The notes under the pieces are model-generated. The model worked only from the letters and a program-made list of their open reading frames with translations. It did not search any database and had not been told where the DNA came from. A stretch of DNA of 64,000 bases from Alkalibacillus filiformis. GTDB taxonomy: Bacteria > Bacillota > Bacilli > Bacillales > Alkalibacillaceae. The first letter of the stretch is position 1; every line of letters begins with the position of its first letter. Made by a program: the position numbers and the translations under genes. This document shows positions 42,222 through 51,071 of the stretch, in pieces. The stretch lies in the NCBI RefSeq assembly GCF_030814115.1, contig NZ_JAUSUP010000002.1, forward strand, positions 62,001 to 126,000. The letters are read 5' to 3'.

Positions 42222-43859
42222 TTATCTTTTAATAATCGGCAATACTACAGAAGATGGATACTGCTCCGAGTGGTAGACCATTTGGTTCGCCACTTTCATC
42301 TCAGTCGTCTTACCTAATTCATCACCTGTATTTAAGTTGCGGTCATACTTCGGAAATGCACTGGATGCGACTTCAATTCGGATTTGATGACTTTTTTTAA
42401 AGACGTGTGACGTATTCCAACAGTCGACTTCCACTTCGTAAACTTCACCTGGGGTCATTAGTTCAGGCTTGTCTGTTCCGTTACGGAAACGCCCGCGTAC
42501 GAGCCCGTCTGTTAAACGTTGGGCAAAACCACTCGGCCTTACATCCAGTAACTTAACCGTAAAGTCAGTATCTTTCGCATCAGTTGATACGAATAAGTTT
42601 GCTTTAACTTGTCCTGTTACTTCTACATCTTCATCTAACACTTCACTCGTATAGACAAGGACGTCATCTCTTCTTTCAATTGATGAGTAATCATCTGGAC
42701 CACCAATTTGATGTGATACCATCTCTGTAATGAACGGTACAGGATTTGCAGGGTTATAGGAATACTGATCATACTCCGCTTCATTTCCAGCTGGTTCACT
42801 CGTACTTAAAACACCATCTCCAAAACGGCTATTTGCCTTACCTCTACTATGTAAATAAAAGTCGGTCCACTCCGTATTTGGAAGAGGCCACGTTTCTTCT
42901 TGCTGCCATTTGTTTTCACCCATTACAAAAAGATCGACAGGCTTCTTCTCACTAAATCCATCGTCTATTCCTTTTAAATAGTAATCGAAAAACCGTCGTT
43001 GATAGTCATTCATATCGATTAATGAATCTGCACCAAAGTCTAAATCACCGAGCTTTGTAGATTTATTTAACTGGTGTGGCCAAGGTCCCATAAGTAAATG
43101 TTGATTAGACTTACCCGCCTCAACCATGCCACGATAATTCAACGGTGTTCCAATTTGTTCGTCATCATACCAACCTGAAATATTTAAAACTGGAACATCT
43201 ATTTCATCAAAACGATGTTGATAAGCAATATGCTTCCAATATTCATCAAAGTACGGATGTTCTATTTCCTCACGCCACTGCTCAGAATACCACCCTGTTG
43301 GTAAGTCCATATCAACATAAGGTAACGTCCAGTACACCTTTTGCCAATCAACTAAATTAATATTTTGCATGACACGACCTCGCGTCATGTATAACCAACA
43401 AATATGCATCGGGTTTGGTAAACCAGTTGGCCATTCCACAAATGGATCTGACGGTGTAACTAGTGGAACCATCGCCTTGAGTGATGGAGGTTGCTCCAAT
43501 GCGGTAAGCCACTGGATGCGTCCTAAATATGAGCCTCCAAGAGTACCGACATTGCCGTCACACCACGTTTGTCCAGCGACCCATTCAATCACATCATAGC
43601 CGTCAACACCATCATTGCGATAAGGGACGAACTCCCCTTCTGAATCTCCACGCCCTCTTACATCAACGTTAATAACATGATAGCCATGGTCAGCGAAGTA
43701 TTCACCCTGCAAATGTTGCTGCTCTCTCGTTTTACCATAAGGTGTTCGTACAACAATAGCTGGGTATTGACCATCTTCCTCAGGTTGATAATGATCAGCA
43801 GATAATAACACGCCGTCCCTTAAAGGAATTTTTATATCTCTTTTAACACGATTACTCAT
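42222..43859 (-). CDS. CocE/NonD family hydrolase (X-Pro dipeptidyl-peptidase S15 fold)
   Basis: The 545-aa alpha/beta hydrolase has RDIKIPLRDGVLLSADHYQP at the start, DVRGRGDSEGEF near 66 and nucleophile Ser110 in GTLGGSYLGRIQW. A helical cap and a C-terminal jelly-roll domain follow (TGQVKANLFVSTDAKDTDF near 400). Members hydrolyse acyl esters, amides or X-Pro peptides. Being next to a D-hydroxyamino-acid enzyme and a peptide importer, it could process an amide or peptide-like nutrient, which is only an inference. Confidence 0.87.
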   Translation of the reverse strand: MSNRVKRDIKIPLRDGVLLSADHYQPEEDGQYPAIVVRTPYGKTREQQHLQGEYFADHGYHVINVDVRGRGDSEGEFVPYRNDGVDGYDVIEWVAGQTWCDGNVGTLGGSYLGRIQWLTALEQPPSLKAMVPLVTPSDPFVEWPTGLPNPMHICWLYMTRGRVMQNINLVDWQKVYWTLPYVDMDLPTGWYSEQWREEIEHPYFDEYWKHIAYQHRFDEIDVPVLNISGWYDDEQIGTPLNYRGMVEAGKSNQHLLMGPWPHQLNKSTKLGDLDFGADSLIDMNDYQRRFFDYYLKGIDDGFSEKKPVDLFVMGENKWQQEETWPLPNTEWTDFYLHSRGKANSRFGDGVLSTSEPAGNEAEYDQYSYNPANPVPFITEMVSHQIGGPDDYSSIERRDDVLVYTSEVLDEDVEVTGQVKANLFVSTDAKDTDFTVKLLDVRPSGFAQRLTDGLVRGRFRNGTDKPELMTPGEVYEVEVDCWNTSHVFKKSHQIRIEVASSAFPKYDRNLNTGDELGKTTEMKVANQMVYHSEQYPSSVVLPIIKR

Positions 43860-44122
43860 ACAAACCCTCCTTAGATCTATATTTCGATATTCGAATTAAA
43901 AGTCCTGCTAATCGACATACGTTTGAATAAATATTTGCCCTTTCATCAAACTTTCACATTAGTGGATTAAGTTAATTTGGGTTTTTAACCTTTATTAGAA
44001 GTTAACGCCAGCTCAAAATTAGAGCTGGCGTTAATGGCTTTTTACTGCTGAAGCTTTAAGCTTTGTCTACTATTCCATGGAAATCTCGACATTAAACGTG
44101 CTCTACTGTGTCGAATCTTGTA
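43860..44122. other. Intergenic stretch upstream of the CocE-type gene
   Basis: AT-rich, no credible gene. It holds a 12-bp perfect hairpin TAACGCCAGCTC/GAGCTGGCGTTA at 44003-44033 without a good T run. It could end an unseen small transcript or act as a leader hairpin. Confidence 0.5.
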
Positions 44123-44185
44123 TTCTATAAGCTATTCCAAACCTTCTATGAGCCGTTTTCCAATTTCTATGAGCTATTCGCATGA
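44123..44185. repeat. Three-copy 21-bp phased repeat, core TTCTATGAGCYRTTY
   Basis: Copies begin at 44123 (TTCTATAAGCTATTCC), 44144 (TTCTATGAGCCGTTTTC) and 44165 (TTCTATGAGCTATTCG), spaced exactly 21 bp. It sits between the YeeE/YedE terminator and the CocE-type gene. A 70-aa minus-strand reading frame starting at 44315 crosses it but merely reflects the 7-codon period. Its period matches the unrelated array at 277-370. Confidence 0.7.
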
Positions 44186-44188
44186 AAA

Positions 44189-44214
44189 AACCCTCATACG
44201 ACCGTATGAGGGTT
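44189..44214 (-). terminator. Terminator of the YeeE/YedE carrier gene
   Basis: AACCCTCATACG/CGTATGAGGGTT forms a perfect stem and is followed on the minus strand by TTTTTTC. Confidence 0.9.
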
Positions 44215-44218
44215 ACAT

Positions 44219-45478
44219 CTAACAGAATGAATCTTTTGATTTTGGTACGGATAAGCCGAAGAGTGGCCTTAAATATAAGGCGAGGAAGGTTCCTGCTAGT
44301 GCTAGAATTCCCCAAATATATCCGTGTAGGCTGAATGATGCAATTCCGCCGAAGTAAGCACCGATATTACAACCGAATGCTAGACGTGCACCGTAACCCA
44401 TTAGTAAACCACCAATAATGGATGCTGCTACATTACCTTTAGTTAATCTCGTAAACTTAAATAATCCACCTGCTGCTGATGCGATAAAGGCACCGATAAT
44501 GACACCGAAGTTCAAGACTGTTGTTGAATCTGCTAGAATTGATGCTTCTAATGCTGCGGCATTTGCACCTTGCCAATAACTCCAGCTAGCAACATCAATG
44601 CCAAAAAAGTCAGCTACTTTTGATCCCCAAAGCGCGAAGGCAGATGTTACTCCCCACGGTTGACCACGCGTCATTAACGTTACAGCATTTAATACTGCTA
44701 AAACAATCGCCGCTGCGAATAATGGCCAAGAACCACGGAAGATCCGTTTCCAACCTTTTTCAGATGGTACTGGTGCCATTTTTGGTGCTTTTCTTCTTTT
44801 TTCAATCACTAACGTAATCCATGCAATTAAACCAAATAGCGCAATTGAAACTAACCATGCTCCACCATAACCAAAACCTGTCGTTTCAGCTAATGAAACT
44901 GGCTGGTAAGCTGGCAAGTCTTCAGTCCAGAACGGTAAGTGGTATGCTCCAATTGTCGAACCAACGATAAAGAAGATCAGTGTTACGAACATCACTGTAC
45001 GACCGCCACCAACAGCGTATAACGTACCTGATGCACAGCCCCCACCTAGCTGCATACCGACACCAAACATAAACGCACCAACTAGTAAACTAATACCGAT
45101 CGGCGCAACATACCCAGATACACCTGTATCGAAAAACGAGATTCCGAATGCTAGAATCGGTGCAAATAACGTTACAGCAACTGCCAACATGAGCATGTGT
45201 GACCTTAAGGCCTGCCCGTTACCTACAGATGCTAAACGACGAAATGCTGATGTAAAACCAAACCTCGCGTGGAATAATGTATAACCTAATAATAGACCAA
45301 TGATGAGAAGTAACGCTTGAACACCATCATATGATGTCATTAAGTGAACCATTAAAACAAACGTTACAGCTAAAGCACCAATGATCAACTTATTTTGCGG
45401 TTTATTTAAACCAGTATCATCTTTTTCAACTGATACCGGATCTTTAACTTCATTAACCGGTTGTACTTTAGTTGTCAT
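44219..45478 (-). CDS. YeeE/YedE family sulfur-compound transporter (TsuA-like)
   Basis: The 419-aa protein with about nine helices has the duplicated YeeE/YedE half-repeat, each with a Gly-rich Cys motif: MQLGGGCASGTLYAVGGG near 138 and GARLAFGCNIGAYFGGIAS near 367. In TsuA these cysteines pass thiosulfate through the pore. The gene is monocistronic with its own terminator. A rhodanese lipoprotein lies 2.8 kb away, but not in one operon. Thiosulfate or a related sulfur anion is the likely substrate. Confidence 0.88.
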   Translation of the reverse strand: MTTKVQPVNEVKDPVSVEKDDTGLNKPQNKLIIGALAVTFVLMVHLMTSYDGVQALLLIIGLLLGYTLFHARFGFTSAFRRLASVGNGQALRSHMLMLAVAVTLFAPILAFGISFFDTGVSGYVAPIGISLLVGAFMFGVGMQLGGGCASGTLYAVGGGRTVMFVTLIFFIVGSTIGAYHLPFWTEDLPAYQPVSLAETTGFGYGGAWLVSIALFGLIAWITLVIEKRRKAPKMAPVPSEKGWKRIFRGSWPLFAAAIVLAVLNAVTLMTRGQPWGVTSAFALWGSKVADFFGIDVASWSYWQGANAAALEASILADSTTVLNFGVIIGAFIASAAGGLFKFTRLTKGNVAASIIGGLLMGYGARLAFGCNIGAYFGGIASFSLHGYIWGILALAGTFLALYLRPLFGLSVPKSKDSFC

Positions 45479-45621
45479 GTTAATTCTCCTTTTCTGATAA
45501 ACTTACTCGGATATTATCTACTTGTAATACTATATTCGGTTTGCGCTTTTTCGTCAACCATTTAACTTAACTTTTTTTAATTAGGCTATTATGATTTATA
45601 ATGGTGATGAGGAGGGTTTAA

Positions 45622-45822
45622 ATGTCTCGAAAGCAAGTCGTTTCACTCTACTTATTTTGGATATTGACATTCCCGACAATGATAGTCGGTTTTAGGGCAT
45701 TAATAGACTGGAGTGCTGGAAACTTAGAGTCTTTCATATCATATTTACCAGTCTGGCTTGGTATTGCCACAGGAGGAATATTAGCAGGGTTGTTTGTTCA
45801 TTCATTAAAGAAAGCAAAATAA
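45622..45822 (+). CDS. 66-aa two-helix membrane protein of unknown function
   Basis: Two hydrophobic segments (about 8-28 and 40-60) are followed by a short basic tail HSLKKAK. GAGGAGGG is at good distance before ATG. I do not recognise a family. It is followed by a stem-loop at 45825-45846. Confidence 0.65.
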   Translation: MSRKQVVSLYLFWILTFPTMIVGFRALIDWSAGNLESFISYLPVWLGIATGGILAGLFVHSLKKAK

Positions 45823-45824
45823 AT

Positions 45825-45846
45825 ACCGACCTAATCTAAGGCCGGT
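45825..45846. terminator. Stem-loop between convergent genes
   Basis: ACCGACCT/AGGCCGGT stem with one mismatch and a 6-base loop. It is a weak terminator candidate, lacking a long T run on the plus strand. Confidence 0.5.
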
Positions 45847-45858
45847 GATGATTCATGC

Positions 45859-46815
45859 TTAACTTTTCACTTTTGCGATGTAATCTACAATACCAAGTGC
45901 GCACACATCAACATCCATGTTTATAAACTGATAAACTTTATGCTCGTGTGGAACACCTAGCTGATCTAAATGGTCTGATACTAATTTGAACAATGCTGAC
46001 TTAACTGCTTCTGTTTGTTCTTCTAGATCTGCACTTTTTTGCTCAACTAATGCCGCTTCACTTACTTCAAGAAATCGCGGCAACCATTCGCGCATTTGTT
46101 TATATACAAGCTCTGGGGTCGTCGATTGTCCAAAGTGCCCGAAGTTAATCGCATCAACTTCAAGACGTTCAATTCGGCTTAGTGAATCTAGCATCGCTTC
46201 TGGATCAAACTGATTTGGGGATGTAGATGGTAGAACAAGCTCTTCATCAAACTCTAGTAAATCAGGGTAATACACGCCGATCGTATCTCCTGTGAAAATA
46301 CTATTGCTTTTAGATTCATGAATGGAAAAATGGTGCTTCGCATGACCAGGCGAGTCATAAAATGTTAACTCTCGGTCTTTAAGCGTTAACTGACTACCAT
46401 CCTCATGCTCTTGTAACCTCTCTTCTGGTACAGGAACAATTGGATCAAATAACTTATCAAACTTCTCGCCATAAACTGCTCTTGCCCCTTGAATGAGCTT
46501 TGACGGATCTGCTAAATGACGCTTACCACGTGGGTGAACGTGTACTGTTGCATTTGGACAACTTTCTAAAAATAAACCGACACCACCTGCGTGGTCTAAA
46601 TGAATATGTGTGACAATGATATGCCTAATGTCTTCTGGCTTAAGACCTAATTGCTTTAAACCTTCTAGTAAATACGGAACTGAAGGGCTGGCACTCGTTT
46701 CAACAACCGTCAGTTCTTCATCATGAATGACGTACGAACCCGTTCTTTTTGGTAACCCTAAATCGTATATGTCGATTAATGAAATACCGTTATTTAAATC
46801 AATTGGTTTTGACAT
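45859..46815 (-). CDS. MBL-fold metallo-hydrolase
   Basis: The 318-aa protein carries the HxHxDH motif as THIHLDHAGGVGLF near 69, a His in SPGHAKHHFSIH near 155, Asp in FTGDTIGVYYPD near 173 and a final His in INFGHFGQ near 220. It is close to the glyoxalase II-like/YqgX-like branch with an alpha-helical C-terminal extension. The reaction is not predictable beyond hydrolysis of a thioester, lactone or phosphate. A promoter-like pair follows upstream on the other strand (46886-46914) for a microprotein. Confidence 0.85.
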   Translation of the reverse strand: MSKPIDLNNGISLIDIYDLGLPKRTGSYVIHDEELTVVETSASPSVPYLLEGLKQLGLKPEDIRHIIVTHIHLDHAGGVGLFLESCPNATVHVHPRGKRHLADPSKLIQGARAVYGEKFDKLFDPIVPVPEERLQEHEDGSQLTLKDRELTFYDSPGHAKHHFSIHESKSNSIFTGDTIGVYYPDLLEFDEELVLPSTSPNQFDPEAMLDSLSRIERLEVDAINFGHFGQSTTPELVYKQMREWLPRFLEVSEAALVEQKSADLEEQTEAVKSALFKLVSDHLDQLGVPHEHKVYQFINMDVDVCALGIVDYIAKVKS

Positions 46816-46957
46816 AAACTCCCTCTTTCTATACTTAGATTATTTATGTCATTATTTCGACTGAATCATAACAATTCCCTGCTAATTGATCAATTCCGAT
46901 AGCATTTTTAATTAATTTATGTAATTCTATAAGTAAATGGACAAAGGAGTGCTGGAC

Positions 46958-47047
46958 TTGTTAGATTTTCTTTTAGGCAATATGTTTTTACTGTTTTGGA
47001 TTGTATTTTTCGTCGTCATTTTTATTATTTTCATTAAAAAAGGTTAA
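46958..47047 (+). CDS. 29-aa single-helix membrane microprotein with TTG start
   Basis: TTG at 46958 follows AAAGGAG by eight bases. The peptide is LDFLLGNMFLLFWIVFFVVI followed by FIIFIKKG: a single very hydrophobic helix with a Lys-Lys end. A possible promoter TTGATC-17-TAATTA lies at 46886-46914. Its stop overlaps the end of the convergent acetyltransferase gene by four bases. It is supported by the ribosome binding site and composition only. Confidence 0.45.
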   Translation: MLDFLLGNMFLLFWIVFFVVIFIIFIKKG

Positions 47048-47523
47048 ACTTTGCCAATCATTCGGATGACATTTCCATCAATTTCCAAACCTGATTCTTT
47101 CATACCTAACTTCTTGTAAAAGGCTCGAGCTTGTTTATTAGTCGGTGAGACGCGCAAATGGAACTCAGACACTTGATGCCTTTGAAAAAAGTCTTCCGCA
47201 TAGTGTTGTAACACTTGACCATATCCTTTTCCACGTTTTCTTGGAACTAAGTAATATAGATGGACATAGCCGATTTCTCTTCCTTCGTACTCACGAATGG
47301 AAAGCTCGATTTGTCCAATTAATTCCCCGTCCTCTTCAACTAATACAAAGCCATCAGGGTGTTTTGTAATTTTCTCGCGCAAAAATTGAAGGTATTCTTC
47401 AACATTTAAATATTGATTCGTACCAAAGCTAACAAGGTATGAGTCCCGTCTAAAACGGATGGTAATATCCCTATGTTTGACCGGATCAATCGGTATGAAA
47501 TTCACGTGATCTCTATTCTTCAT
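47044..47523 (-). CDS. GNAT family N-acetyltransferase
   Basis: The 159-aa protein has the GNAT fold signatures: VEEDGELIGQIELSIRE (beta4 region) near 62, YLVPRKRGKGYGQVLQHYAEDF with the acetyl-CoA loop RGKGYG near 97 (key residues R-G-K-G-Y-G), and SPTNKQARAFYKKLGM near 127. The acceptor is unknown. It starts with ATG at 47523 after a GGGGGAG. Confidence 0.87.
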   Translation of the reverse strand: MKNRDHVNFIPIDPVKHRDITIRFRRDSYLVSFGTNQYLNVEEYLQFLREKITKHPDGFVLVEEDGELIGQIELSIREYEGREIGYVHLYYLVPRKRGKGYGQVLQHYAEDFFQRHQVSEFHLRVSPTNKQARAFYKKLGMKESGLEIDGNVIRMIGKV

Positions 47524-47560
47524 TAATTTCCACTCCCCCTTTACCTATGATATTCAACCT

Positions 47561-48151
47561 TCAAGGATTTTTTGCTTTGATTACGAGAAATAAACCTTTA
47601 TACATATGGTCAACATCAGTCACTTCAAACCCTGCTTCTTTAATAAGAGTTAAGGAGTCACGATTAAGGTGGCACCCACCCGCAACCTTTTTCCAGACAG
47701 GCGTTAACAAATCTTGAAGTTTCCCCACGGTTGAATCGTTTAATTTTACATGTTCAAAAAACATCACTTGTCCACCCGGCGTCACCACTCTTCTCATCTC
47801 ACTTAAAGCTTGGTTAACGTCTTGAATCGTACATAGAGCCAATGTCACCACGACACTATCAAACTGGTGGTCATCAAATGGAAGGTTTTCAGCGTAAGCA
47901 AGTTGAACTTCTATAGGGACTTTTGAGTGAGTGATTTTTTCCATCGAACGATTTTTCATTGTTTCATCTGGCTCAACAGCGGTAACCGATTTGACGTTTT
48001 GATATAGCGGAAAATTAACCCCAGTTCCTGAACCAATTTCTAAAACGTGTCCATCGGCATAACTTAACAACTCACTTCGAACGCGTTTAAATCGCTTCTT
48101 TTCAATTGGAGCCATAATTAAATCATAAAGCTTAGGAACTAACTTACCCAT
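47561..48151 (-). CDS. Class I SAM-dependent methyltransferase
   Basis: The 196-aa protein has motif I VLEIGSGTGVNFPLY near 37, motif II acidic residue in AVEPDETM near 58, DSVVVTLALCTI near 98 and FFEHVKLND near 131. It resembles the UbiE/phospholipid N-methyltransferase-like YdaC/YrrT branch. The substrate is unknown. It starts 38 bases before the GNAT gene end on the same strand, so the two might be co-transcribed. Confidence 0.87.
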   Translation of the reverse strand: MGKLVPKLYDLIMAPIEKKRFKRVRSELLSYADGHVLEIGSGTGVNFPLYQNVKSVTAVEPDETMKNRSMEKITHSKVPIEVQLAYAENLPFDDHQFDSVVVTLALCTIQDVNQALSEMRRVVTPGGQVMFFEHVKLNDSTVGKLQDLLTPVWKKVAGGCHLNRDSLTLIKEAGFEVTDVDHMYKGLFLVIKAKNP

Positions 48152-48263
48152 AACTAACCTCTCCTCTCATGTATAAATTACCAAGTTAATAACGAAGCTA
48201 ACTATTAGACATGGTTGATTAATTACCATTATCATATAAGAAGCAACTGTAGGAGGTATAACA

Positions 48264-48644
48264 TTGAAGAAAAACTTATTATTTATAACCATTATAACTG
48301 TTTTAACTCTACTTGTAGCGTGTGGTGATACAGAAGTTGAAGCTGATTATCAAACAATCGACCTTGATGAAGTACTGACTAAACAAGAAGAAGGTTACAC
48401 AATAGTTGACGTACGGGAAGTCAATGAATACGAAGCAGGTCATATTGAAGGGGCGATTAATAAACCGCTTTCTGAATTAAGAGAGCAAAGTTTTGAACCA
48501 CTCATAGATGATGAGCCTTATGTCATCATTTGTGAGACTGGCAACCGCTCTCAACAAGCTAGTGAACTTTTATCCAAAGAAGGTTATGATGTCATCAACG
48601 TGTCCCAAGGAATGAGCTCTTGGGAGGGCGATGTCGTACAATAA
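48264..48644 (+). CDS. Rhodanese-domain lipoprotein
   Basis: The 126-aa protein starts with TTG after AGGAGG at seven bases. The signal LLFITIITVLTLLVACG carries lipobox LVAC. The rhodanese domain has VDVREVNEYEAGHIEGAIN (key residues D-V-R-E and G-H-I-x-G-A) near 49 and the active Cys in IICETGNRSQQA near 93. Extracytoplasmic rhodaneses may handle sulfane sulfur; a YeeE/YedE sulfur carrier is nearby. Confidence 0.9.
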   Translation: MKKNLLFITIITVLTLLVACGDTEVEADYQTIDLDEVLTKQEEGYTIVDVREVNEYEAGHIEGAINKPLSELREQSFEPLIDDEPYVIICETGNRSQQASELLSKEGYDVINVSQGMSSWEGDVVQ

Positions 48645-48655
48645 GTAAACTATTT

Positions 48656-48682
48656 AGCTGAATGAGAAAACTTCATTCAGCT
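48656..48682 (+). terminator. Terminator of the rhodanese gene
   Basis: AGCTGAATGA/TCATTCAGCT with a 7-base loop and TTTTT. Confidence 0.88.
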
Positions 48683-48708
48683 TTTTTACAGTTATTTTGC
48701 ACTTCAGT

Positions 48709-48737
48709 CTGAAAATCCCAAGTATAAATGGTATAAT
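48709..48737 (+). promoter_or_regulatory. Promoter of the GNAT-like gene
   Basis: CTGAAA (48709-48714) and consensus TATAAT (48732-48737) spaced 17 bases. Confidence 0.6.
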
Positions 48738-48780
48738 AGTCCTGCATTATTTTATTGGGGGGATATTTGGGGGATTTACA

Positions 48781-49263
48781 ATGAAACCATTAAATTTAAA
48801 GCCTGCTTCAAAGAAAGACTTTAACTTCATCGATCAGTTGTGCCAGTTAAGTGCGAGTAATCAAGCACAATGGTTAGGTGATCCTAAGATTAAGAACTTG
48901 GAAGATTTGCAGGAGAAAATTACTGAGTATGAAAACTTTTTTCATCATTGTGTTTTAACTATTGAGTTAGACGGAAAGCCTGCTGGATTTACTGGTCTCC
49001 TTTACAAAGAAGGTGATCTTGAGGCCACAATTATTGGTCCTGTCTTACTTGAACAGTACCACACAACAGCATTTCTTCAAATTGTTTTAGATGAGCTGAT
49101 CGGTATATGTTTAAATACGTTTGACACTATTTACATAAAAATTGCCAACCAAAACAAAAATCTCATTCAAAGCATTGATGAACAAAAGTGGGTCGCCACT
49201 AACAATTCGACTAACGATATTCAATCGTACTCATTAAAATTAAAACGCGCGTTGACATTATAA
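48781..49263 (+). CDS. GNAT-like acetyltransferase-fold protein
   Basis: The 160-aa protein begins MKPLNLKPASKKDFNFI, followed by a helix-rich part, then LTIELDGKPAGFTGLLYKEG near 60 and TIIGPVLLEQYHTTAFLQIV near 84, with secondary-structure order like GNAT enzymes. The canonical R/QxxGxG/A acetyl-CoA loop is not evident, so activity is doubtful. ATG at 48781 follows GGGGG; a longer frame from 48697 would overlap the promoter and is rejected. Confidence 0.6.
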   Translation: MKPLNLKPASKKDFNFIDQLCQLSASNQAQWLGDPKIKNLEDLQEKITEYENFFHHCVLTIELDGKPAGFTGLLYKEGDLEATIIGPVLLEQYHTTAFLQIVLDELIGICLNTFDTIYIKIANQNKNLIQSIDEQKWVATNNSTNDIQSYSLKLKRALTL

Positions 49264-49274
49264 TCAACGCGCGT
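49245..49274. terminator. Bidirectional terminator between convergent genes
   Basis: ACGCGCGTTGA/TCAACGCGCGT perfect 11-bp stem with an 8-base loop that contains the stop codon of the upstream gene. Confidence 0.82.
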
Positions 49275-49280
49275 CTTATT

Positions 49281-49526
49281 TTACTCTTCTCCACCTTCAT
49301 CTCCACCGTTACCTTCTTCATCATCAAGGTCCAGCTCAATGTTTACATCTTCTTCACCTTCATCTTCTTGTTCCCCACCATCACCAAACATTGGGAATAC
49401 AAAATAAACAATGAAGAATAACAAGAGTACAGTAATTATAATTGCTGTAATAGATTTAATCGCTGTTGAACCTGTACGATCTGGTTCTTCTCTTCTTTCA
49501 ACATGTTCTTTTCTTTCATCTACCAT
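49281..49526 (-). CDS. 81-aa membrane protein with acidic tail
   Basis: A charged N-terminus (DERKEHVERREEPDRTG) is followed by one hydrophobic helix at about 24-46, and a C-terminal tail made almost only of Asp, Glu and Gly (key stretch GEQEDEGEEDVN...DEEGNGG). AAAGGAGG precedes the ATG. The strongly acidic extracytoplasmic tail fits a halophilic lifestyle. Family not recognised. Confidence 0.65.
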   Translation of the reverse strand: MVDERKEHVERREEPDRTGSTAIKSITAIIITVLLLFFIVYFVFPMFGDGGEQEDEGEEDVNIELDLDDEEGNGGDEGGEE

Positions 49527-49644
49527 AATAGAACCTCCTTTAAAGTAGGTTGTACTATGGGTTTACCCTGACGTCGACAAATGTAAACAAATGATTTAAA
49601 AATAAAATGAATATGATAAAAATTAACTAGATTTATTAAACCAA

Positions 49645-50916
49645 CTACCCTGTCATATTGGGTCCTTTATTAACCCATGCGACTAGCGTTGCCGTTAATG
49701 GAAAGATCAACATAACGATTAGTATTTCTGTATAACTTCCAAACCAATCATAAGCTAACCCAAACGGCAACGGGCCTAATGACGACGCTATAACTGTCGA
49801 AGTTACACCAACCCCTTTTAAACTTCCTAAATGACCTGTACCGAAGAAGTTAGGGATTATTAGCGCAATACACATCGTTCCAAAACCACCTGCTAAACCT
49901 CTTAACACTCCGAAAAGCAATGCTCCTGCAAACGAATCAGCAACTAACAATATGATAATAGCCAATGTTTCTAACACAAAGGTTAACGTAAACACTTTAT
50001 GTAATGAAATACGGTCAAGCATAAACCCAGCAATAAATGAAATTGGAAATGCTGTTAACGCAATAGTACTTAATATAAATGAGGACTCTCCTCTTGTTAG
50101 GCCTTCTTCACCCAAAATAGATACCATATGAAAGGTTAAGCCCGTATTAACCATAGCCGGAACTGCAATACAGAATAAAACAGCCCAAAAGCTAAAAGTC
50201 CTTACAGCTTCATTTAATGTCCAACTATGTTGAGCTACAGGCGGATGACTTTTATCTTCTTCAGGATCTTGTTGCTTAATTGGTCCATCAGGCTGCAAAC
50301 TCACTTCTTCCGGGCGATTTTTTATTAATAGCACTACTAAAGGAACATAAAAAAGACATAAAACGGCTGCCCAAAACTGCCATGCACCAGACCAACCAAA
50401 CGATGCAATGAGCCATACATTTAATGGTGGAAGCGCCGCAGCACTTAGAAATCCACCTACTTCCATAAATGCCATAGCCTTACCTCTTTTTCTAACAAAC
50501 CATTGAGGAACTAATGTATTAGGCACCATCTCCATTAACCCTTGTCCAAACATCCGAATTAAAAAGAAACCAATAAATAACATGATCGGACCAAGAATAA
50601 AGCTATTAAACAGACAAGCAATGGCAAGCATAACGCCTGCAAAGACTGACATAGCTTTTTGTCCACGTCGATCTATTAATTTACCTAACCAAATCATAAG
50701 TGTACCCGAAATTAATGTTGCACCTGAGTACATAGTAGATACTAATGTATGACTAAAACCAAAATCCTCTATGTAAGCATCAATAAAAATTGAAACTGAA
50801 TAAGTTTGCCCAGGTCCTGACAAAAACACACCTAATGCAGACATAACAACAATAACCCATCCATAATAAAATGGGGTGTTTTTAACAACCCGACCCGATG
50901 ATGACTGCTGACTCAT
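49645..50916 (-). CDS. MFS transporter, monocarboxylate/oxalate-formate-like
   Basis: The 423-aa, 12-helix carrier has YYGWVIVVMSALGVFLSGPGQT, key GW...G...SGPGQT, near residue 17. The loop 2-3 motif GKLIDRRGQKAM is near 78 and the second-half LDRISLHKV near 300. A long central loop (KQQDPEEDKSHPPVAQ) separates halves. ATG at 50916 is chosen over 50922, because AAGGAG stands seven bases before it. The substrate could be a monocarboxylate or another small anion. Confidence 0.82.
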   Translation of the reverse strand: MSQQSSSGRVVKNTPFYYGWVIVVMSALGVFLSGPGQTYSVSIFIDAYIEDFGFSHTLVSTMYSGATLISGTLMIWLGKLIDRRGQKAMSVFAGVMLAIACLFNSFILGPIMLFIGFFLIRMFGQGLMEMVPNTLVPQWFVRKRGKAMAFMEVGGFLSAAALPPLNVWLIASFGWSGAWQFWAAVLCLFYVPLVVLLIKNRPEEVSLQPDGPIKQQDPEEDKSHPPVAQHSWTLNEAVRTFSFWAVLFCIAVPAMVNTGLTFHMVSILGEEGLTRGESSFILSTIALTAFPISFIAGFMLDRISLHKVFTLTFVLETLAIIILLVADSFAGALLFGVLRGLAGGFGTMCIALIIPNFFGTGHLGSLKGVGVTSTVIASSLGPLPFGLAYDWFGSYTEILIVMLIFPLTATLVAWVNKGPNMTG

Positions 50917-51071
50917 TTTCATTCTCCTTATTTTATTTCAGATGCCTCCCATTATATCACGAACTTTCAGAGTTCCTGTTTAAATTGTTAGCTGTGCGTT
51001 TGCCCAAGACTTGTCACGTCTGCCCACTGTTTGAATATGTTAAGGGTGAAGACAAATGAGGAGGTTGAAAG

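Noticed and set aside
44003-44033. Terminator of an unseen gene
   Set aside because: A perfect hairpin, but with no T run directly after it and no gene with a ribosome binding site nearby; reported only as part of the intergenic stretch.
44103-44315. 70-aa minus-strand frame with repeated AHR..W units
   Set aside because: The apparent peptide repeat only reflects the 21-bp (7-codon) period of the intergenic array, and it overlaps the carrier gene end out of frame.
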